Source of the DNA: Tubulanus polymorphus
Taxonomy: Eukaryota; Nemertea; Palaeonemertea; Tubulaniformes; Tubulanidae
Assembly (NCBI RefSeq): GCF_964204645.1
Contig: NC_134031.1
Coordinates: 9,774,501 to 9,838,500, forward strand
Direction: 5' to 3'
DNA: 64,000 nt
Part shown: piece after piece, positions 57,101 to 63,023 of the stretch
Layout of the letters: each line of letters starts with the position of its first letter
How positions within the stretch are numbered: the first letter of the stretch is position 1
Position numbers and translations under genes: made by a program
Notes under the pieces: model-generated
Databases searched by the model: none
The model's input: only the letters and a program-made list of their open reading frames with translations
Told to the model about the DNA's origin: nothing

Positions 57101-57752
57101 TTAATCAGAAATATATGTTAAGCGGGGGACACAATGGGCGATTTCGTCGGCCGATTTCATGACGAAATTGACTGTGCGTCAGGGTCGGCGATTGAGTCGG
57201 CCGACGAAATCGCCAAAATCCAACACGTTGGATTTCGTCGCCGCGATGTAGCACGGAACCCTGTCACACTATACCGGGTGCGCAGTTTTAAGCCAGTTCC
57301 ACCGGTGATATTTTGCGAAGAAAATGACAATTTTATTTCAAACTGTAGCCGAGCCCGCGAAAGAATGGCTATTACATAATTCTGTTTCGTATCTTTTTTA
57401 AATTTTGTTTATTTATTAGAAATTTCGTCATTTCGTAACCAGTTCGTATGGATTTGTTTATTCCGTAAATGTTGTCAATAAATCTTAAGAATGAGAACTT
57501 TTTATGACCGGTCGCTGGCTGGAAAAGAACAATAGAGCAACGAATTGATTATGTGTTATTCTCCCCACTATTCATACTCGAGAGGAATCGTAAAGACACA
57601 TACTCATTGCATCCTTTCTTATTTCAGAAAAAAATCGTTAATTGGACTGCACGTGTTTGGAATTGTTGGTTCAATGATGTTTGCACTATGTAGATATGCT
57701 AATTCGTATATAGTGGTGATTATTGCAAGGTTTTTGGTGGGTATCGCTTGCG
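34056..57752 (+). CDS. SLC2A (GLUT)-type sugar transporter gene, three exons seen
   Basis: Exon A 34056-34157 encodes the first membrane segment (FVTVLGSSFPHGYNTGVLN). Exon B 56889-57046 has YIKTFINESWIP, the second membrane segment and GWLANKFGR. Exon C 57628-57752 has KKSLIGLHVFGIVGSM and IIARFLVGIACG. All have AG/GT borders with matching phases (0, 2, 1); Arg of FGRKK spans the B/C junction. The order and words match major-facilitator hexose transporters (LGSFQFGYN, FGRR, GRFxxGxxCG). Upstream and downstream exons are not identified. The first visible intron is about 22.7 kb because of E3 and E4. I saw no stop inside the exons, so the gene may be functional. Substrate cannot be told. Confidence 0.82.
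34386..34480 (+). pseudogene. polB: Short E1-like PolB fragment in the SLC2A intron
   Basis: The frame SMDKGNELNENIIQDPPI matches the E1 PolB (SMDKGNELNEDTIQDPLI) between Exo I and the endonuclease-VII-like insert, and runs on with a frameshift into HQRAA. No flanking element sequence remains. Confidence 0.8.
34481..36120. other. Intron sequence, nothing recognised
   Basis: Mixed-composition intronic DNA without domains or clear repeats. Confidence 0.5.
36121..36262. repeat. TG/CGTG/TATG/TACG compound microsatellite
   Basis: Runs of TG, then CGTG, then TATG and TACG. They generate false ORFs on both strands. Confidence 0.95.
36263..36963. other. Intron sequence left of E3
   Basis: No supported gene. 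The GCCGCA at 36964-36969 is the left target-site copy of E3. Confidence 0.5.
36970..37392 (+). repeat. Left TIR of E3, reaching into coding sequence
   Basis: It begins AGACACTCGAATTTATTTTT and thus lacks the outer arm of the terminal palindrome seen at the right end. The inverted match continues through the non-coding ~80 bp and the first ~88 codons of the terminal gene, up to ATGAATAATGATA. Confidence 0.88.
37128..37967 (+). CDS. Terminal gene of E3: C2H2 fingers fused to an ISATNLV-family domain
   Basis: An intact 279-aa frame. Residues 1-88 (CPTCKINIDKSQKSRHNKTK, then CDNCNQSYSD...H) are nearly identical to the N-terminus of the E3 PolB because they lie in the TIR. From about residue 90 the sequence is the ISATNLV family (NYISATNLVYGRQYKIDNIS, NLRIEKRQLYYLNFDD) with a C-terminal CNCGKYY...H..H finger. 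The E4, E5 and E6 relatives lack the N-terminal fingers and start MSFNK. This chimera therefore probably arose when the TIR expanded or was converted. Function unknown; DNA binding near the element end is inferred. Confidence 0.8.
   Translation: MEANKYYCPTCKINIDKSQKSRHNKTKTHLENKLKLEYTDDILETKLDELKNEKETYKCDNCNQSYSDKRYYKEHLKSKSHIRNMNNDNLFSLFNIKNYISATNLVYGRQYKIDNISIINQILSNEAYLIIELIDNGIKNPNIFNTVLNHKGTLEKIINILETPFNERNDDLKLYRGYNNLINLRIEKRQLYYLNFDDKQIIYNENSSNIGIQCELDNEKSFIDVGTQCNLDNEIVTKYNTNESVLCNCGKYYTQSKKSHHLKSKYHYPKYGNQLSKKI
37975..38623 (+). pseudogene. HNH endonuclease of E3, frameshifted
   Basis: It starts MEPEEPQSINITNN 7 bp after the previous gene. The first part has CSKCELDK...DGFQYCCKTC, a zinc knuckle common to phage- and giant-virus-type HNH proteins. 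Near 38315 the frame shifts to one carrying FHIDHALPISKF, and near 38470 a 1-base loss shifts it to NWRNLRPLEKKENIIKSNK. His-Asp-His, Asn and the LRPL...N box are the HNH signature, so the active-site residues were present before decay. It may be a homing-type or accessory nuclease; it is not part of the known Polinton core set. Confidence 0.8.
38624..39059. other. Intergenic stretch, G+C-richer than its neighbours
   Basis: No ORF. It stands out from the AT-rich element by CpG-containing words and may hold the promoter of the gene at 39060. Confidence 0.4.
39060..39761 (+). CDS. E3 uncharacterised protein, 233 aa
   Basis: An intact frame from ATG 39060. The N-terminal ~30 residues are disordered (TPPSTPNLTQESEEPECM). 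Then comes a coiled-coil-like stretch, and a C-terminal region FHSTQTINISWANWVKENIS...ERKLRRIGKLYSFKKF ending in EIKEFWSEL. The tryptophan-containing C-terminal helices resemble proteins recurrent in invertebrate Polinton-like loci, but I cannot name the family. There is no catalytic motif. It is a rare unbroken ORF in this element. Confidence 0.6.
   Translation: MSYRSRTPPSTPNLTQESEEPECMDVNTTVIDIEEKNIEKLRKHMDYYEQLVSILDEVITTKQSKIQELPKIPTPSLKTLLGLKENRIKLSGCELHEYLKSKLLDHRDLSNFSEIDVHLFSEISGLLISEYKKLLTKQTNHLWDFIIFGNSLNKGFVLFHSTQTINISWANWVKENISISVEYERKLRRIGKLYSFKKFRLLGLPFATVINHLAEIEKMFENYPEIKEFWSEL
39762..40389. other. AT-rich intergenic stretch before the 40390 gene
   Basis: No gene. Near 40205-40330 a loose repeat with TTCAAATAGAAATTCAGTAA-like words and TAGTATC motifs occurs. 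Confidence 0.4.
40390..40992 (+). CDS. E3 uncharacterised protein, 200 aa, one hydrophobic segment
   Basis: An intact frame starting MSKKSSKNSIDIEK. The middle is helical and charged. Residues about 155-172 (LGSVMTLISTGVITFSNI) are hydrophobic enough for a membrane segment. It overlaps the next gene by 8 bp, so the two were probably expressed together. No family recognised. Confidence 0.6.
   Translation: MSKKSSKNSIDIEKTLDDLGISDNKDTVVSNSIQVNNNIDYEYYLYCKHHLELLIAGGKSKEFLTKIITFQELDAMKPDKVIKYFKIYEEARLARINDSISDGIIKCYSKLCNRVIPIDDENKLYSDLKNDYLVMTELQKWVGYASFQLGSVMTLISTGVITFSNIKPMEYKSGKNETDVLQPNVETENESEKKLTKINE
40985..41338 (+). CDS. E3 small basic protein with a membrane segment, 117 aa
   Basis: It starts MSDGVKKKPRSEKQIKWARE. 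The N-terminus is lysine-rich (KKAKKKKL), followed by an acidic serine-rich stretch and one membrane-like segment (YLYITIIILSGVIY), then a charged tail. Basic N-termini of this kind occur in virion core proteins, but I have no evidence for that role. Confidence 0.55.
   Translation: MSDGVKKKPRSEKQIKWARELGKRSSELKKAKKKKLTDINESETLSDIDSNKNPSDSSNSGRNNYLYITIIILSGVIYKSKLKSDDKDDSNDNKPIIPENKSNHKAIETKSKLLLMD
41345..42435 (+). pseudogene. E3 retrovirus-type DDE integrase with C-terminal chromodomain
   Basis: Core motifs: QQWQADLIDM (first Asp), NVIDIFSRYAW, IQFDEGKEFYN (second Asp) and SIIERFNKTLKTRMW (Glu). The catalytic triad is complete. An in-frame TAA at 41705-41707 falls between the first and second Asp. 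After IEYKIEKVL a run of nine A shifts the frame; the alternative frame gives a chromodomain (YSLVKYQGYDDKFNEW) ending at 42435. The order zinc region, DDE core, chromodomain is that of Polinton integrases. It inserts element DNA with 6-bp target duplications, agreeing with the GCCGCA repeats. Confidence 0.93.
42428..43037 (+). pseudogene. E3 A32/FtsK-HerA-type genome-packaging ATPase
   Basis: It overlaps the integrase end by 8 bp. The Walker A region is TEVTNCGKTHF, with GKT kept but the first glycine of the loop replaced. A frameshift at about 42635 leads to the second part with Walker B-like LFITDDCANLH, then FSGRHFGITTWVLNQKYN (sensor region) and a C-terminus KLLLRLQFPYEYKFIK. The order and spacing fit the packaging ATPase of Polintons and related DNA viruses. 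Confidence 0.85.
43077..43149. terminator. Hairpin 1 between convergent genes
   Basis: Arms TACTAGACGTACGTAAGAAT and its inverse ATTCTTACGTACGTCTAGTA, about 20 bp, enclose a ~33-bp partly self-complementary loop. It lies 40 bp after the ATPase stop. A role in ending transcription of converging genes is inferred from position. Confidence 0.55.
43323..43394. terminator. Hairpin 2 between convergent genes
   Basis: Arms TACTAGACGTACG and CGTACGTCTA, with a long stem of AAGAAA/TTTCTT in between. Its left flank (AACTAAATTATATATCTATG) is the inverse of the right flank of hairpin 1. It overlaps the stop of the minus-strand gene at 43386. Confidence 0.55.
43386..44324 (-). CDS. E3 C2H2 zinc-finger protein with VIPSTSNN repeats, 312 aa
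   Basis: An intact frame. The N-terminal domain (VYKHIPYIDTHENNDGLYYV) is followed by four tandem copies of VIPSTSNN (24-bp DNA units), then fingers CDVCKKYISYKNWASHKKSN, CNICNLDISKSNFSKHKKSQ and CQYCNKKIEP...H, with Asn/Asp-rich linkers and a charged coiled-coil stretch between fingers 2 and 3. It is the last gene of the minus-strand set. The finger type is like those at the element termini, suggesting an element-specific DNA-binding protein; no function is shown. Confidence 0.75.
   Translation of the reverse strand: MEGGKVYKHIPYIDTHENNDGLYYVIPCNIALIFDPIFKIYKTKLIKIDNNKSGVVDNLSNVIPSTSNNVIPSTSNNVIPSTSNNAIPSTSNNDKIEPDIKTKKTIEKYCDVCKKYISYKNWASHKKSNKHIEKEKNNNDNNIPDNNIIDNIIDNVNTIETNDTMDNITDSVDTIETNDNETIDDSKKHCNICNLDISKSNFSKHKKSQAHIENERKLEEHEKKLEEIERNKTCQYCNKKIEPVDENTHYKSKLHLINVYKMVSMIPLLNNPNKYIKYSNPKTNQYYIFYKLLFDKLLAYAEDYSEQIIILY
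44357..45609 (-). pseudogene. E3 major capsid protein (Polinton-type, jelly-roll)
   Basis: About 416 codons. Segment 45609-45085 has YVRIPRLTQNTFYVPNSIYL, VGRYLIKKLTIKIG and YKDLWLTKENRNNMIFQGIQ. An in-frame TAA follows FELINNNAPLY. Segment 45084-44611 has FEITFAPVNEIVIS, NFPRRSIKGILIFF and KVEITIEGIANKIFCQGMR. One frameshift near 44612 leads to YVLWLDFRTTEDNSLHGSGK and IISDAQLNIVNSQL. The beta-rich pattern and the LW.D.RT..DNSLHGSG and SDAQLNI words are those of the capsid gene of cnidarian-type Polinton-like elements as I remember them. One stop and one shift inactivate it. Confidence 0.75.
45626..47122 (-). pseudogene. E3 coiled-coil membrane protein, probably virion-associated
   Basis: One gene in several frames. 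The start at 47122 is a hydrophobic glycine-containing segment (MASAIITIIGSAIVHALAFT). A shift near 47050 leads to an acidic region (DEPGISDEQPPDFDE), then helical stretches to 46468, and two shifts between 46490 and 46320 lead into a coiled coil (STLEKELTDKNKEIEQLKSD). The end (46198-45626) has two or three membrane segments (ILSILTSVTMLFTTIGLAI and HIILFLITVVSAIIFGLVN). It sits directly upstream of the capsid gene. The N-terminal hydrophobic segment recalls membrane-active minor virion proteins, but this is inference. It could also be two genes. Confidence 0.5.
47147..47367 (-). pseudogene. E3 small membrane protein, about 73 aa, one frameshift
   Basis: ATG 47367 gives MSDISG. A 1-base shift then leads to WIITGLYNGALLSVGTVGYS, VLKKVFKMGIVNVDRFD and LTLAVTLSNLTIDYLEKQ, ending at 47147. 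Two hydrophobic helices flank a short basic turn. Position between capsid-region genes suggests a virion or membrane role; unknown family. Confidence 0.5.
47375..47728 (-). CDS. E3 uncharacterised protein, 117 aa
   Basis: An intact frame starting MNITVGPSICFGFDFKRE. It is mostly helical and charged, without a membrane segment or catalytic motif. It is 7 bp downstream of its neighbour in the capsid cluster. Family unknown. Confidence 0.55.
   Translation of the reverse strand: MNITVGPSICFGFDFKREKEMKFNINDVITHIKNIAFSNETTFEYETTIDKETFNVEKITNLIRESLRFYELDEDFIIDGIKKIIIEIYDNHETSNEINVEIIINKLTKYFEDSNFF
47745..48502 (-). pseudogene. E3 penton-like minor capsid protein
   Basis: Segment 48502-48314 (YRIFVDSRRLTNYKSHNLLV...DLKLVNISLCNSFYNIS) continues in frame past a TAA into WFHLISKPGLYNLETLAQEI. 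It then shifts near 48110 to KPIAKLLGIVPDTV and the C-terminus FKLEIRNHNGYLIDLNNFPV...ELVIRC. An opening strand with (V/L)xLxxISLCNSFYNI and an ending of the type 'dG.lidl....v.yELvir' are seen in single-jelly-roll penton-like proteins of Polintons. The stop and shift show decay. Assignment is by pattern and position beside the capsid gene. Confidence 0.55.
48517..48870 (-). CDS. E3 small conserved protein (MESKQAHS family), OB-like
   Basis: An intact 117-aa frame, 29 bp after PolB. The core KKYLITNIDTVTNKYGDKLV then YKFRTYLPDRFHRLSSEDLE and DFYFVYKGKNEKG has alternating strands with a turn at KYG, and an acidic helix before the last strands, as in OB folds of single-strand DNA-binding proteins. 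Its constant place after PolB in E2 and E3 fits a replication partner. I know no characterised member. Confidence 0.65.
   Translation of the reverse strand: MESKQAHSENNKLFLYRRKDTSNVKSVDYKFKKLKELIIHKKYLITNIDTVTNKYGDKLVLHLEYEGFKGNTYKFRTYLPDRFHRLSSEDLEELFSGDFYFVYKGKNEKGHHEIDFE
48900..52923 (-). pseudogene. polB: E3 zinc-finger PolB, intein-free
   Basis: About 1341 codons. Frames: 52923-52441 (fingers CPTC and CDTC fused directly to MEDVRNYINSL, showing that fingers and polymerase are one protein), 52493-51201 (NEDDKCFLWALISCLHP, YGDFETSN Exo I), 51078-49729 (RDHDH-type insert end, FHNLSGYDAHLF, YLKSDVLLLTD, RGGVSG, LYIDANNLYGWAM), 49725-49123 (NNAFYGK motif B, YFDTDSYILK motif C uninterrupted) and 49103-48900. 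At least four frameshifts. It is the best reference in the window for the ancestral structure. Protein-primed replication is expected from the family. Confidence 0.94.
52664..53158 (-). repeat. Right TIR of E3, with full terminal palindrome
   Basis: The inverse of 36970-37392 plus an extra outer arm. The terminal 152 bp (53007-53158) form a palindrome with arms AGTAATAGGGGTTTAGTTG / CAACTAAACCCCTATTACT. The inner part encodes the PolB fingers. Confidence 0.9.
53165..54780. other. AT-rich, repeat-filled stretch right of E3
   Basis: No gene. It holds a perfect palindrome (listed), a run of ATACGTATTTAATAC-type palindromic words (53785-53892), and many shuffled copies of TTTAGTACTTTTAGTAC, GTCTTTATTGTCTTTAGTAG and AATATATAATAAATCTGTG at 53450-54780. 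Confidence 0.6.
53565..53665. repeat. Perfect palindrome, 39-bp arms, 23-nt loop
   Basis: The arms begin ATTCAATTAGGAGAAACAAT and end with its inverse ATTGTTTCTCCTAATTGAAT. It is perfect over 39 bp, so either very young or maintained. MITE-like; no duplicated target site found. Confidence 0.9.
54797..55030 (-). CDS. E4 small ORF with one CxxC finger, 77 aa
   Basis: It starts MISGLFSFSIYSIKQLLEFY; near the C-terminus is CCEICNKRYKNNKSLRNYKY, a C2-type half finger with H at HELNN. It may be the end of a longer gene. Family unknown. Confidence 0.35.
   Translation of the reverse strand: MISGLFSFSIYSIKQLLEFYDSCKIRYTELIENIKFISDRLNNIKCCEICNKRYKNNKSLRNYKYIHELNNKLYNSN
55141..55362 (-). CDS. E4 single-pass membrane protein, 73 aa
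   Basis: MYDFNIPTGSSDLKHY, then a membrane segment YLVAGGLILAALYFYYEN, then a charged coiled-coil-like tail rich in Asn and Lys ending NENDLED. The start follows an AT-rich leader like those of other element genes. Family unknown. Confidence 0.5.
   Translation of the reverse strand: MYDFNIPTGSSDLKHYLVAGGLILAALYFYYENISKDLMNENIKLNKKLKKLNGNNHRKNNNKKVNNENDLED
55530..56195 (-). pseudogene. ISATNLV-family terminal gene of E4
   Basis: From ATG 56195 the frame starts MSFNKSFVIKMKKEEE. A TAG follows KSFS near 56100; the open part from 56063 has SARYYKIDNITMINQISSNE, LRIEKRQFYYFNFDNKQI and a C-terminal finger CYCGGKYLRSHKSKHYQ. It is the best-kept finger end of the family in this window. Confidence 0.75.
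56511..56605. repeat. Terminal palindrome of E4, 95 bp
   Basis: Arms AGTAAAAGGGAATAAGTTGT and ACAACTTATTCCCTATTACT, with a short centre near GAGAGGGTGCTCGA. It is shorter than those of E2 and E3. Confidence 0.88.
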
Positions 57753-59547
57753 GTACGTTTCATTTATATTCATTTTTAAGCTTGAAGAGTGGTAATCCAC
57801 AATCAATACTTCGAATTGAAATAAAAACAGAGGAGTGGGATTGTTTGCATCGCAAATCATAAAGGCCTCTTATCATACCACTACCCCACCCACCCATCCC
57901 CCCACGAAGTGTCCTGGTGCGTCCGTGGAGCAAATCTTGTCCGGATATCTACTCCTAGACTACTGGCTCTCTCTTCTTGTAACTTTATACAAATTTTTGT
58001 CTGGATATGAAGTTTTTTTGTGTGGTTGGAAAATCGTGTTAAATCAACGCTTAAGACGCTTGTGTGTGGAACTTTGTATGGTAACAATAGAAGGACAACA
58101 GTGGGAAATCGCTGATTGTTCAGTCAGCTCTCGGTGAGATCGTTCTTTTCATAAATTCTGAATTTGAAAAAATTTCGATTAATCGATTTCTCCCTTTCTT
58201 CTGCGATCGCTCATGATCGTAATAAACTCATTTTTATCATCCTCGCTTGCCAGGGGTCCGGTATCGCTCCCGAACTCGCTTCCACCAGCCCCCTGGCCTC
58301 ACGAAGCGTGATTTTATTACTGGCGCTGTTGCGCATGGCGTCATATATCAACGGGCGAGAATACTTCCGCGTTCACTACGTGTTCGCTGATTGGTCCATT
58401 TACCGGGAAATTCCATAGATGCCTAATGTCGTTTGTAACAAGCGCTGTGATTGGCCCGACCTGATTCTGGTCGGCTAGTGACGACTCCAACGACTCGTGA
58501 GGTCAAGGGGTTCGGGGAACGGCTTTAGCAGAGTGGATTCGAATCCCTTGACGGGTGAAGATGATTTTTATTAGCATCTGGGACTCGAACCCTACCTGCC
58601 AAAAATGTCGTTCTACTCAGAACGGATTCTGCTTGTTCAAGATCAGTTAGATGTTCAGTTTGCTAGGAGTGGAGTTCACCTGGAAATGGGTGGTGGACAA
58701 ATCCCACTCCTACGCTTGGCGTAAATGGAAGTATAATGCAGCATGCAGACACATCTGTTGTTTTAGAGGTTTCTAGGGGCGTCCATAAAAAGACTTGAAA
58801 CGGTTCTCAACAATATGAAAGAAACGATGAACGACTGAATTCGGCGAACGATATATAGTAACTGATTATTATTCAGGAAACACACGCTAACCACGTGAGT
58901 CTGCTGCTGGAAGTAAATAGGCGGGGCATGCGTGTTTAGTAAATACTTCATTGGCTAATCTTAGTGTCTATGTATATGAGTGCGCCGGGCTGAATATTGC
59001 TGTGCGAATTGGCCATATAAACAAATGCGTTGAAATATAATCATGTTATTATCTAACAATCCAGGCCGCAGACTGTGAGAGTAGTGAATAGCAGAGCATT
59101 AAACAATTTCGAATCTCGGCTGAGTGGTGAAACCTACTGACCGAGGGTTTATATACGAGTCATTGGGGTATACCCACTTCTACGAGTATTCGTGATGAAT
59201 CGTCATGTAGTTGTGTGTGATTACTACATGAGTAGTGTGCTTCGCGGTGTTTTGTCAGTTGACGGATTTTCATAAAAATCCATTGGTTCACTTGGAGACC
59301 CGTTATGATTTTCGGCTCGCGTTAGCCTATGTCAACGTTCTGGCCGAACGATAATAAATCCTAAGCTTAATACACAACGCACAAGGCTATTTTAGGACAC
59401 TATGGCGTGCTAAAAAACGAAAAACCTCAAAATATCGGTTATACATAGGCGCTTTTACGAAATTGAATCTGATTCGGTTTAGCTAAATCCGATTCGATGT
59501 CGGAAACCGAAAGGATTAGTAAATCGAATTGTTTTTCGTAAGCGAAT
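57753..59547. other. Host intron after SLC2A exon C
   Basis: No further transporter exon recognised. Short ORFs without domains. GC content is normal host-like. Confidence 0.5.
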
Positions 59548-59951
59548 AGTAATAGGAGTATTGGGCTTTCAAGCCAAAGGTCGAAGGGTCGAGCTCGTAA
59601 AAAAATGAAAATATCAATAATTTCTACTTGAATTAGTCGCGAAACTCATAAAAAATGTAAAATAATTCTCGCACACTCGAATTTATTTTTCATTTTTACT
59701 CGCTATTAAAAGTGTGAGTAAAGTGTGAGTGAAATAATTCATATTTTAACAGATTTCGAGTAAAAATATAAGTAAAATAAATGGATAACTAAAAGAATAT
59801 AAAAGTGTGAGTAAAGTGTGAGTGAAATAGTTTATATTTTAAACATATTTCAATATTTATATTTGTATGAGTTAGATTTTTAAACATTAAAAGTGTCATT
59901 AAAGTGTGATTGAAATAATTTATATTTAAAGCAGTGAATATTTATACTTGA

Positions 59952-60606
59952 ATGAGTTTTAATAAAAATTTTGTTATAAAAATGAAGAAAGAAGAGAAAC
60001 CCAACTTCAAAATCGAAATAAAAGAAACCAATAAATCATTTTCACAGTTAAACATTAGAAATTATATTTCAGCAACAAATTTAGTGTCCGCCAGACATTA
60101 TAAAATCGATAACATTACTATGATTAATCAAATATCATCAAATGAAATATATTTAATTACTGAACTAATTGATACTTTTGATAATGGAATAAAAAATCCT
60201 AAAATATTCAATACAGTTTTTAAATACAAATTTTAAAGGAACTTTAGATGAAAACATAATAAATATTCTTAAAACTCATTTCAATGATAGAAAAAGTGAT
60301 GCAATACTTTCTAAAGATTACAATGATTTGATTAACTTAAGAATTGAAAAAAGACAATTATATTATTTCAATTTTGATAATAAACAAATTTTCTATAATG
60401 AAAATTCATCAAATATTGGTATTCAATGTGAATTAGATAATGAAAAATCATTTAAAGATATTGCAGTTCAATGTAATTTAGATGATGAATTTAGAAAATT
60501 CAATCCTATTGAAAAAGTGTATTGTTATTGCGGTGGTAAATATTTAAGATCACATAAATCAAAGCATTATGAAATAATTAAACATAAAAACTGGCGTAAA
60601 GAGTAA
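59952..60606 (+). pseudogene. ISATNLV-family terminal gene of E5
   Basis: It starts MSFNKNFVIKMKKEEKPNFK and keeps NYISATNLVSARHYKIDNIT. A frame change near 60230 splits it. The second part (from about 60328) has LRIEKRQLYYFNFDNKQIF and the finger CYCGGKYLRSHKSKHYE. It is the plus-strand mirror of the E6 and E4 copies. Confidence 0.75.
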
Positions 60607-60682
60607 CAATTCTACATTAAAAATAAATTAAGTAATCAAATAATTATTGAATTGAGTTAAATGATTTAAATATCTAATAGAC

Positions 60683-61185
60683 TGTTAAAATGATAAATTG
60701 TTTGACAGTTGAAATGATAAATTGTTTGGCAGTTGAAATGATAAATTGTTTGACAGTTGAAATGATAAATTGTTTGACAGTTGAAATGATAAATTGTTTG
60801 ACAGTTGAAATGATAAATTGTTTGTCAATTGAAATGATAAATTGTTTGGCAGTTGAAATGATAAATTGTTTGACAGTTGAAATGATAAATTGTTTGTCAG
60901 TTGAAATGATAAATTGTTTGGCAGTTGAAATGATAAATTGTTTGGCAGTTGAAATGATAAATTGTTTGACAGTTGAAATGATAAATTGTTTGATAGTTGA
61001 AATGATAAATTGTTTGACAGTTGAAATGATAAATTGTTTGACAGTTGAAATGATAAATTGTTTGACAGTTGAAATAATAAATTGTTTGACAGTTGAAATG
61101 ATAAATTGTTTGACAGTTGAAATGTTAAATTGTTTGACTGTTAAAATGTTTATCATTTCAACTGTCAAACATTTTATCATTTCAA
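60683..61185 (+). repeat. 24-bp tandem array, about 19 units, with an inverted end
   Basis: The unit is TGACAGTTGAAATGATAAAT plus TGTT. Variation is mostly at one position (TGACAG, TGGCAG, TGTCAG). Because 24 is a multiple of 3, both strands read as long false ORFs (MINCLTVE and FIISTVKQ repeats). At 61140-61185 the last units are inverted (CATTTCAACTGTCAAACA), so the array ends in a hairpin. Confidence 0.95.
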
Positions 61186-61451
61186 TGCATTGATAGAATT
61201 TACGCGGAGAGAAAGTCTGTTATATTTCTATCAGAATTCAACATTCCGTTTAGAAGCTGTTAGTTGTCGAATCCGAGAGAAGATGAATTTTATGTGATGA
61301 AAATAAGTGGAAAATATGTAAATAATAATAATAACAATCAACAGAATTACAAGAGCGTTTTCGACGAAAGTCAGAAAACCCTAATAATAATCACGCGAAT
61401 TTCAATAGGGTTTACTGTGAAGAAACTGAAAACCCTATTAATATAAACGTA

Positions 61452-61872
61452 TCGAGTTATATTAAATTACCATTTAAAACTAATGCTGTTATGAATGAAG
61501 ATAATAAATGTTTCTATGGTCAATTATTGGTTGTCTACATCCAACAGAAGATATTACACATAGTTTTAGAGTACCAAATTATAAACCATTTGAAAATAAT
61601 TATAAGATAGATAATTGTCCTGTTAAAATTAAACTAATACCAAAAATAGAAAGATATAATAATATAAAAATGAGTGTATTTGATTTGATTAAATTACCAA
61701 AAACAAATGGTGATAATATAAAACATTTTACATTAGAACCTTTATATCTATCAAAAGATTATGATTCAAATGATGTTATAGATATATTATATTATGAGAA
61801 TCATTATATGTGGATGAAACAAATTGATTTGTTTTTTAAATCAGATTCTGCTTTTAATAATATAATATATTG
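61452..61872 (+). pseudogene. polB: E5 PolB N-terminal fragment
   Basis: SYIKLPFKTNAVMN, a small deletion, then FLWSIIGCLHPTEDITHSFR, FDLIKLPKTNGDNIKHFTLE and HYMWMKQIDLFFKSD. It ends at NNIIYC, where unrelated DNA starts. The frame changes once near 61505. Confidence 0.88.
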
Positions 61873-62950
61873 TTCCGCGGTCCCTTTCTCTATTGTCTTT
61901 TTCCTCTATTACAAACTCCGGTCCCTGGCGAGAAAGTCGACCACGAACACAGAAACCCGAAAACCAAGGAATAAAAGGAACTCCGGATTTAAATATGATA
62001 ATACTCAACTTTTATTCTAACAATTTAAATTGAACTTAAGTCTCAACAATTTATAAAATTTCCAACCTTTTAATTTAGAATTTTGTTACAAATCCCGCAC
62101 ACAAGAAGATGCAATTCAACCGGATAGCCGAAAGTTATCTGTTCAATAGTCTTCTAATGCTTCCCCTGAAAATGCTTTCTAAAAGAGTCCGCTCTCTCTC
62201 GAGGTGCGGCCCTTTTATACGGCTGCGTCCACACCCAAGAAAAATCCAGAACCCTGCTTGCGGCCAGCCGTAAAAGGGAACGAGCAACCAACGCAGCACC
62301 ACGACGCAGAGCTGGGGTCCTGATTCCTAGACTTTTCATTCGCTGCTACCTTTAACCCGACCCTCGACGTCATGATACTTGCCGGTCTGCTCTCCTTCTC
62401 AACCGCACCGAAGAGATTACATACTATTTTTCCAACCCTCGAACTCATCTATTTTAACTTATCCAATGAACACAATTCCCACAATGAACGATATTTAATT
62501 TTGTCTAAATAGTAATATACAATGTAAGCCGAAATATCATCTTTCTTATTTATATTCTTTATCATTATTAGTACATTCAAATTTAAACACACAAACTCTA
62601 ATCAATTAAAATAATAAAACTCTTTAATATTACTTTTTAATATTACTCTTTAATATTACTTATTTTTCGATTTATCAGACTAAGGGTCAGCGAGTGTTTC
62701 ATAAGTTTATTTCATAATTGCTCATTTCCACGAATTCTTCTCATGACTACAGCGCCGTGATTACCTTCAAATGATTTAGAATGCTCGTCTGATACAAGTA
62801 TAAATGTTTCAGACAAACAACCATTAAGGCGGATAATGTATTATCGTACATAACGAACAATGCGTGTGTTCTCCCAGGACATGCCAAGAAACCTACATAT
62901 ATAAATCGTTTGATCTTTTTGAAAGTACAATTCAGCTGCGGATCAATATC
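61873..62950. other. 1.08-kb insertion within the E5 PolB
   Basis: The sequence between two consecutive pieces of PolB (…IIYC and CRKCLHTF…). It begins TCCGCGGTCCCTTTCTC and ends near GATCAATATCTA. It is less AT-rich than the element, with no ORF I would support. A TGT occurs at both borders, too short to prove a target duplication. Confidence 0.65.
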
Positions 62951-63023
62951 TATGTAGAAAATGTTTACACACATTTAGAACTGAAATTGCATTATTAAAT
63001 CATAAACAATTATGTGATTATCA
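62951..63023 (+). pseudogene. polB: E5 PolB fragment, zinc-motif region
   Basis: CRKCLHTFRTEIALLNHKQL then CDYHD, matching the E3 PolB CRKCLHKFRTESALLNHKQL. It picks up where the 61872 fragment stops. A stop follows. Confidence 0.85.

Noticed and set aside
57134-57379. 81-aa ORF right after transporter exon B
   Set aside because: It lies in the intron between exons B and C, has no domain, and is not in phase with them.
60683-61185. CRISPR-like array
   Set aside because: Units are contiguous without spacers and the context is animal DNA.
60674-61193. Long repetitive ORFs on both strands (MINCLTVE and FIISTVKQ repeats)
   Set aside because: They are the 24-bp tandem array read in frame; unit length divisible by 3 keeps any stop-free frame open.
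62154-62448. Minus-strand ORFs in the 1.08-kb insertion
   Set aside because: Overlapping frames of low complexity with no recognisable motif.
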